Part shown: positions 60,126 through 64,000 of the stretch, piece by piece | Layout of the letters: each line of letters begins with the position of its first letter | How positions within the stretch are numbered: position 1 is the first letter of the stretch | Source: Mycolicibacterium peregrinum | GTDB lineage: Bacteria; Actinomycetota; Actinomycetes; Mycobacteriales; Mycobacteriaceae | Assembly (NCBI RefSeq): GCF_001665785.1 | Contig: NZ_LZSO01000049.1 | Coordinates: 1 to 64,000 of the forward strand | Length of the DNA stretch: 64,000 bases | Direction: 5' to 3' | The notes under the pieces: generated by a model | The model's database searches: none | What the model was told of the DNA's origin: nothing | The model's input: the letters and a program-made list of their open reading frames with translations, nothing else | Translations under genes and position numbers: made by a program

Positions 60126-60845
60126 CTACTCCTCGCCGAGGATCTGGTAGATCTCGCGGCGGGCGTTGTTGACGGCGTCGAGGATGCGTTGCCGCTGGTC
60201 CTCGCTGGCGGTGAAGCTCGACTGCCCGACGGCGGCCATCAGTTGGCTGGCGGCCGCGTGCAGGTTGGCTGCGCCGGGATCCACATCGTCAGCGATCTGC
60301 GCCCACGGCGGGGTTTCGATCTGCGCCGCAGCTTTCCGGCCCTCTTCGGTCAGCTCAAAGGTTTTCTTGCTGCCGTCGGATTCGGCCGGCACGATCAGTC
60401 CCTCATCGACGAGAAGTTGCAGCGTCGGGTACACCGAGCCGGGGCTGGGCTTCCACAGGTTGTTGCTGCGGGTGGCGATCTCCTGCGTCATTTCGTAGCC
60501 GTGCATGGGCCGTTCGGCCAGCAGGGTCAGGATGGCGGCACGGACGTCACCGCGACGGCCGCGTCGCCCGCCGCGGCCCCGATGCCCGCCGAAAGGTCCG
60601 CCCAGGTTGCCGAATCCGAAGCCGAGGCCGCCGCGCGGATCGAAACCGGGTCCGAAGCCGGGGCCACCGAAGCCGGTCTGGCACGTGGCGTCGGCGGCTT
60701 GCTCGCGGACCGCGTGCGCCTGGGCGCGCATCTGGTCGCGCATGTCCCGGCGTGCGGCGCGGGCCTGTTGAAACATGAGGCGGGCCTCTTCGCGGCCAAA
60801 GGGTACGAAGCCGAAGCCGCTCTGTGGGTTGAATGGGTTGGTCAT
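60126..60845 (-). CDS. PadR-family transcriptional regulator with Gly-rich N-terminal extension
   Basis: The 239-residue protein has a PadR winged-helix domain at about residues 100-180 (VRAAILTLLAERPMHGYEMTQEIATRS, PGSVYPTLQLLVDEGLI). It is preceded by an unusual 95-residue extension rich in Gly, Phe and Arg (GFGGPGFGPGFDPRGG, then HRGRGGRRGRRG). The extension may bind nucleic acid or drive self-association. A palindrome at 60901-60910 lies in its upstream region. The gene follows the second PadR gene by 69 bp. Confidence 0.85.
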   Translation of the reverse strand: MTNPFNPQSGFGFVPFGREEARLMFQQARAARRDMRDQMRAQAHAVREQAADATCQTGFGGPGFGPGFDPRGGLGFGFGNLGGPFGGHRGRGGRRGRRGDVRAAILTLLAERPMHGYEMTQEIATRSNNLWKPSPGSVYPTLQLLVDEGLIVPAESDGSKKTFELTEEGRKAAAQIETPPWAQIADDVDPGAANLHAAASQLMAAVGQSSFTASEDQRQRILDAVNNARREIYQILGEE

Positions 60846-60900
60846 TGGATTGGTCCTTCGTTGTCGTGGAGGAGCGCTGTTCGCGCTTCCGATGCGTCAA

Positions 60901-60910
60901 CGATATATCG
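60901..60910. promoter_or_regulatory. Palindrome in the upstream region of the Gly-rich PadR gene
   Basis: CGATATATCG is a perfect 10-bp palindrome 55 bp upstream of the ATG, and a related TATCG half-site follows at 60916-60920. It also offers a -10-like TATATC on the minus strand. PadR proteins often repress themselves, so it is a candidate operator. Confidence 0.35.
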
Positions 60911-60914
60911 GGAT

Positions 60915-61433
60915 CTATCGGTTGTCGATAGTCTTTTTGAGCCAATGCGCCCACTCGGCCTGCATGGCGTTGAAGCGCAGGCCGTATTCCAGGGCTGCGT
61001 GCCCGTACCGATCCTCGTCGGTGTCGGCCCAGGGGATGGATGCCTCCAGTTCCTTGAGTCGCGCCACCTCGGATTCGGAGTGGGCGGCCAGCGTGGTGAG
61101 ATGCTCAAGTGCCTGGTCGCGGGGCAATTCGCCGAGTAGGAACACTCGGAGCAGTCCGGTGCTGCGCTCGGGTGGATCGCCGGCGGGATTGGTGATCCAG
61201 TGCTCCAGTTCGGTGTGGCCGGCGGGGGTGATGCGGTACTCCTTGCGGCTGCGCGGCCCGATCGCCGAGACCTCGATCAGGCCGGTCCCGGCCAGCTTGT
61301 TGAGCTCGGCGTAGAGCTGGCTCTGGGTGGCCGGCCAGACGTTCGCCATCGATTTTTCGAACCGTTTGAGCAGGTCGTACCCGCTGCCGGGGTGCTGTGC
61401 CAACAGGCCAAGTGCCGCCATGCGCAGACTCAT
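60915..61433 (-). CDS. PadR/Vir-family transcriptional regulator
   Basis: The 172-residue protein has an N-terminal winged helix (LRMAALGLLAQHPGSGYDLLKRFEKSMANVW, QSQLYAELNKLAGTGLIEV) and a C-terminal helical dimerisation domain (the Vir-type extension). It is divergent from the carotenoid oxygenase gene, with a 58-bp gap that contains a strong dyad at 61450-61473. It therefore probably represses itself and the oxygenase. The effector is unknown. Confidence 0.88.
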   Translation of the reverse strand: MSLRMAALGLLAQHPGSGYDLLKRFEKSMANVWPATQSQLYAELNKLAGTGLIEVSAIGPRSRKEYRITPAGHTELEHWITNPAGDPPERSTGLLRVFLLGELPRDQALEHLTTLAAHSESEVARLKELEASIPWADTDEDRYGHAALEYGLRFNAMQAEWAHWLKKTIDNR

Positions 61434-61449
61434 GGCGCCAGTCTATCTT

Positions 61450-61473
61450 CCACTATTGACATGTCAGTAGTGG
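61450..61473. promoter_or_regulatory. PadR-type operator between padR and the carotenoid oxygenase gene
   Basis: This 24-bp dyad has arms CCACTA (61450-61455) and TAGTGG (61468-61473) around the palindrome GACATGTC. One base pair of the dyad is mismatched. The centre contains the ATGT/ACAT half-sites usual for PadR operators. A TTGACA -35-like hexamer (61456-61461) overlaps it on the plus strand, so binding would block the oxygenase promoter. Confidence 0.75.
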
Positions 61474-61491
61474 AATGTCACCGTTGAGTGC

Positions 61492-62802
61492 ATGACCTCA
61501 GCCCTGCCCATCGGCGAAACCGATTTCTTCCGGCGCGGCAACTACGCACCCGTCGCCGACGAACTCGCCGAGTACGACCTGCCCGTCGACGGCGCCATCC
61601 CCGCCGAACTCGACGGCTGGTACCTGCGCAACGGTCCGAACCCACGCCAGGCGACCGAGCACTGGTTCACCGGCGACGGGATGATCCACGGCGTTCGCAT
61701 CGAGGGCGGTGCGGCCAAGTGGTACCGCAACCGCTGGGTCCGCACCGACAGCTTCGTCAAGGACTTTCCGCTGTACAACGCCGACGGCACGCGCAACCTT
61801 CGGTCCGCGGTCGCCAACACACACATCGTCAACCACGCCGGCAAGACCCTGGCGCTGGTGGAATCCTCGCTGCCCTACGAGATCACCAACGATCTGGAAA
61901 CCGTGGGCGCCTACGACTTCGGCGGCAAGCTCGTCGACTCGATGACCGCGCACCCCAAGATCTGCCCGACGACCGGAGAGCTGCACTTCTTCGGCTACGG
62001 CAGCATCTTCGAGCCCTACGTCACCTATCACCGCGCGGACGCCAACGGTGAGCTGACCGTCAACCGGCCGGTGGATGTCAAGGCGCACACCATGATGCAC
62101 GACTTCGCGATGACCGCCGATTACGTGATCTTCATGGACCTGCCCGTCGTGTTCGACCTCGACATCGCGATCAAGGGTGAAGGTGACATGCCCTACCGCT
62201 GGAGCGATGACTACGGCGGCCGATTCGGTGTGCTGCGCCGGGATGATCCCGACGCGCCGATCCGGTGGTTCGACATCGATCCGTGCTACGTGTTCCACGT
62301 AGCCAATGCGCACGATGACGGTGATTCGATTGTGCTGCAGGCTGTTCGCTACCCCGAGCTGTGGCGCAGCAACGGCGGGTTCGACGTCGAGGGCGTGTTG
62401 TGGGAGTGGCGGATCGACCTGGCGGCCGGCACCGTCCGCGAGCGTCAGCTCGACGATCTCGGGGTGGAGTTCCCCCGCATCGACGATCGGTTGGCGGGTC
62501 TGCCCGCCCGGTACTCCGTGTCGGTCGCGGGCAACGCCTGGATCCGCTACGACCTGACCACCGGCGCCGGGGCGCGTCACGAACTCGGATCCGGCGGACC
62601 GGGGGAAGCGGTGTTCGTCCCCGGTGCAGGTCCGGCCGACGAGAGCAACGGGTGGTACCTCGGCTACGTCTACAACCCCGAGCGGGACGGCAGCGATCTC
62701 GTGATCCTGGATGCGTCCGATTTCACCGGAAAGCCCGTCGCGACCATCGCGCTGCCGCAGCGGGTTCCCTACGGCTTCCACGGGAACTGGATCAGCGCCT
62801 AA
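61492..62802 (+). CDS. Carotenoid cleavage oxygenase family protein
   Basis: The 436-residue protein fits the non-haem iron dioxygenase family that cleaves carotenoids, apocarotenals or stilbenes. The four iron-binding histidines fit His154 (MTAHPK), His203 (MMHDFA), His269 (YVFHVANAHDDG) and His430 (YGFHGNW). The N-terminal LRNGPNPRQ and HWFTGDGMIHG blocks are characteristic. The substrate is unknown. The divergent PadR gene and the dyad at 61450-61473 suggest inducible expression. The antiporter gene follows by 3 bp and is probably co-transcribed. Confidence 0.9.
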   Translation: MTSALPIGETDFFRRGNYAPVADELAEYDLPVDGAIPAELDGWYLRNGPNPRQATEHWFTGDGMIHGVRIEGGAAKWYRNRWVRTDSFVKDFPLYNADGTRNLRSAVANTHIVNHAGKTLALVESSLPYEITNDLETVGAYDFGGKLVDSMTAHPKICPTTGELHFFGYGSIFEPYVTYHRADANGELTVNRPVDVKAHTMMHDFAMTADYVIFMDLPVVFDLDIAIKGEGDMPYRWSDDYGGRFGVLRRDDPDAPIRWFDIDPCYVFHVANAHDDGDSIVLQAVRYPELWRSNGGFDVEGVLWEWRIDLAAGTVRERQLDDLGVEFPRIDDRLAGLPARYSVSVAGNAWIRYDLTTGAGARHELGSGGPGEAVFVPGAGPADESNGWYLGYVYNPERDGSDLVILDASDFTGKPVATIALPQRVPYGFHGNWISA

Positions 62803-62805
62803 TGT

Positions 62806-63972
62806 GTGCGGATGGCCGGGTTCGGGTTCGACACACTGGCACTGATCGCGGTCATCGGGTTGACCGGACCGGCCCTGGCCGCCGTTCCGCGGTTGCGCAT
62901 CCCGGTGGTGATCGGTGAGCTGATCGTCGGGATGGTGCTCGGCGGAAGCGGATTCGGCATCGTCGACCACACGGACCCCACCTTCACCCTGCTGGCCAAC
63001 ATCGGGTTCGCGCTGGTGATGTTCGTCGTCGGCACCCACGTGCCGGTGCGCGACACCACGCTGCGCACCGCGCTTCCCAAGGCACTCGTGCGGGCGGTGT
63101 TGGTGGGGGCGGTGGCCGCCGTGCTCGGCGTGCTGATCGCGCACCTGTTCGGGACCGGCCACGCCGCGCTGTACGCCGTCGTGATGGCGTCCTCGTCGGC
63201 CGCGCTCGCACTGCCGGTGATCGACGGCCTACGCCTACAGGGGCCGAACGTGCTGTCGGTGACCGCGCAGATCGCCATTGCCGACGCGGCATCGATCGTG
63301 TTGCTGCCCTTGGTGATCGACATCCAGCGGGCGCCGCGAGCGGCTCTCGGTGCGCTGGCCATCGCCGGCTGCGCGGCGGTGTTGTTCGTCGGGTTACGTG
63401 CGGCGAATGCCCGGGGGCTACGCAAACGCCTGCACCGCTACTCCGAGGATCACAAGTTCGCGCTTGAGCTGCGCCTGAGCCTGGTGATGCTGTTCGGACT
63501 GTCAGCGCTGGCCGTCGCCACCCACGTCTCGATCATGCTGGCCGGGTTCGCCCTCGGCCTGGTGGTGTCGGCGATCGGTGAGCCGCGGCGGCTGGCCAGG
63601 CAGTTGTTCGGTATCACCGACGGGTTCTTCGGTCCATTGTTCTTCATCTGGCTCGGCGCCTCGCTGCAAGTCCGCGAACTCGCCGACAAGCCCGAATTCA
63701 TCGTGCTCGGAGTGACTTTGGGGCTCGGCGCGGTGCTCGCCCACAGTGCAGGGCGACTGCTGGGCCAGCCTGTGACACTGGCGGTGTTCTCCGCCGCCCA
63801 GCTCGGCGTGCCGGTCGCCGCCGCGACACTGGGCACCGAGCAACACCTGCTGGCGCCAGGTGAGCCCGCCGCACTGATGCTTGGTGCGCTCGTCACCATC
63901 GCGACCACCTCGGTCGCCGGGGTGCTGGCGGCGCGCGTCAACCAGTCTGCGCCCGATGTTCATTCGGGCTGA
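62806..63972 (+). CDS. CPA2-type cation/proton antiporter
   Basis: The 388-residue protein has about 12 membrane helices and the monovalent cation/proton antiporter-2 pattern (RLRIPVVIGELIVGMVLGG, ANIGFALVMFVVGTHV, QIAIADAASIVLLPL, FFGPLFFIWLGASLQV). It has no C-terminal TrkA-type regulatory domain, unlike KefB. GTG 62806 starts 3 bp after the oxygenase stop, so the two are likely one transcript. The alternative start is ATG 62812. Its 3' end overlaps the convergent AraC-type gene. Confidence 0.85.
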   Translation: MRMAGFGFDTLALIAVIGLTGPALAAVPRLRIPVVIGELIVGMVLGGSGFGIVDHTDPTFTLLANIGFALVMFVVGTHVPVRDTTLRTALPKALVRAVLVGAVAAVLGVLIAHLFGTGHAALYAVVMASSSAALALPVIDGLRLQGPNVLSVTAQIAIADAASIVLLPLVIDIQRAPRAALGALAIAGCAAVLFVGLRAANARGLRKRLHRYSEDHKFALELRLSLVMLFGLSALAVATHVSIMLAGFALGLVVSAIGEPRRLARQLFGITDGFFGPLFFIWLGASLQVRELADKPEFIVLGVTLGLGAVLAHSAGRLLGQPVTLAVFSAAQLGVPVAAATLGTEQHLLAPGEPAALMLGALVTIATTSVAGVLAARVNQSAPDVHSG

Positions 63973-64000
63973 CCCCGTAGGACCGTTTGAACGCGCTGCT
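63938..64000 (-). CDS. AraC-family regulator, C-terminal fragment cut by the window edge
   Basis: The last 63 bases encode, on the minus strand, 20 residues and a stop: SSAFKRSYGVSPNEHRAQTG. The F-x-R-x-Y-G-V-S-P pattern is the second helix-turn-helix end typical of AraC/XylS regulators. The rest lies beyond the window. It overlaps the antiporter's 3' end by 35 bp. Confidence 0.7.
   Translation of the reverse strand, partial: SSAFKRSYGVSPNEHRAQTG

Noticed and set aside
1..64000. CRISPR arrays, tRNA or rRNA genes
   Set aside because: No regularly spaced short repeats, cloverleaf-like segments or conserved rRNA stretches were noticed while reading both strands.

Overview
The window is GC-rich actinobacterial DNA and looks like chromosome from a mycobacterium, probably a fast-growing Mycolicibacterium-type species. 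The evidence is a 13E12-type HNH endonuclease, a full type VII (ESX) secretion locus with EccA/B/C/D/E and MycP, PE- and PPE-like proteins with their EspG chaperone, a DUF5336 '34 kDa antigen' homologue and leaderless-looking starts. No tRNA, rRNA, CRISPR array, transposase or phage integrase was seen.

Layout. (1) 1-9.7 kb: a 13E12-family gene, then a compact amine/amide catabolic group (ureohydrolase, carbon-nitrogen hydrolase, APC permease) with a LacI-type regulator that sits in an operon with a polyprenyl synthetase. Four similar dyads with a CGAA-TCGT-TTCG-like core lie in the three control regions and look like operators of that regulator. A methyltransferase and a glutamate-cysteine-ligase-like gene follow. 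(2) 9.7-24.6 kb: an acyltransferase, then the ESX membrane machinery: DUF5336, eccE, eccB, a first eccD, eccC (fused, three ATPase domains), a second eccD, mycP and an EspI/MinD-like ATPase. The strand changes three times inside this block. (3) 24.9-44.5 kb: a plus-strand operon built around one 14,979-bp gene for a 4992-residue CpnT-like protein. It has a WXG100-like/CpnT N-terminal domain, a Pro/Asp-rich linker, seven DUF1023-type alpha/beta-hydrolase modules (two degenerate), four papain-like (Tox-PL-type) domains, a GDPD phosphodiesterase domain, a GNAT-like segment and three exact-period 105-residue C-terminal repeats. It is preceded by YbaB-like and WXG100-like genes and followed by three small or medium genes that are immunity candidates. 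A second module follows (stand-alone CpnT N-domain, YbaB-like, WXG100-like) with no toxin. (4) 44.5-53.1 kb: a convergent minus-strand operon of ESX substrates and chaperones, running from an EspC-like first gene through EspA/EspE-like, PE, PPE, EspG, two WXG100 proteins, an EspG-like protein, an unexpected KAS III-fold enzyme and a small helical protein to an EspB-like secreted protein. (5) 53.5-57.1 kb: YbaB-like and EspH-like genes divergent from eccA and a second EspI/MinD ATPase. (6) 57-64 kb: flanking chromosome with a methyltransferase, glpK, a membrane protein, two PadR regulators, a carotenoid oxygenase behind a clear PadR-type dyad, a cation/proton antiporter and the tail of an AraC regulator.

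Working model (inference): regions 2-5 form one ESX system. Its fused eccC and PE/PPE/EspG/Esx set resemble ESX-2, while its accessory genes (EspH, EspI, EspC, EspA/E types) resemble ESX-1. It appears dedicated to, or at least physically linked with, export of a giant modular effector whose catalytic repertoire would attack ester, phosphodiester and amide bonds.
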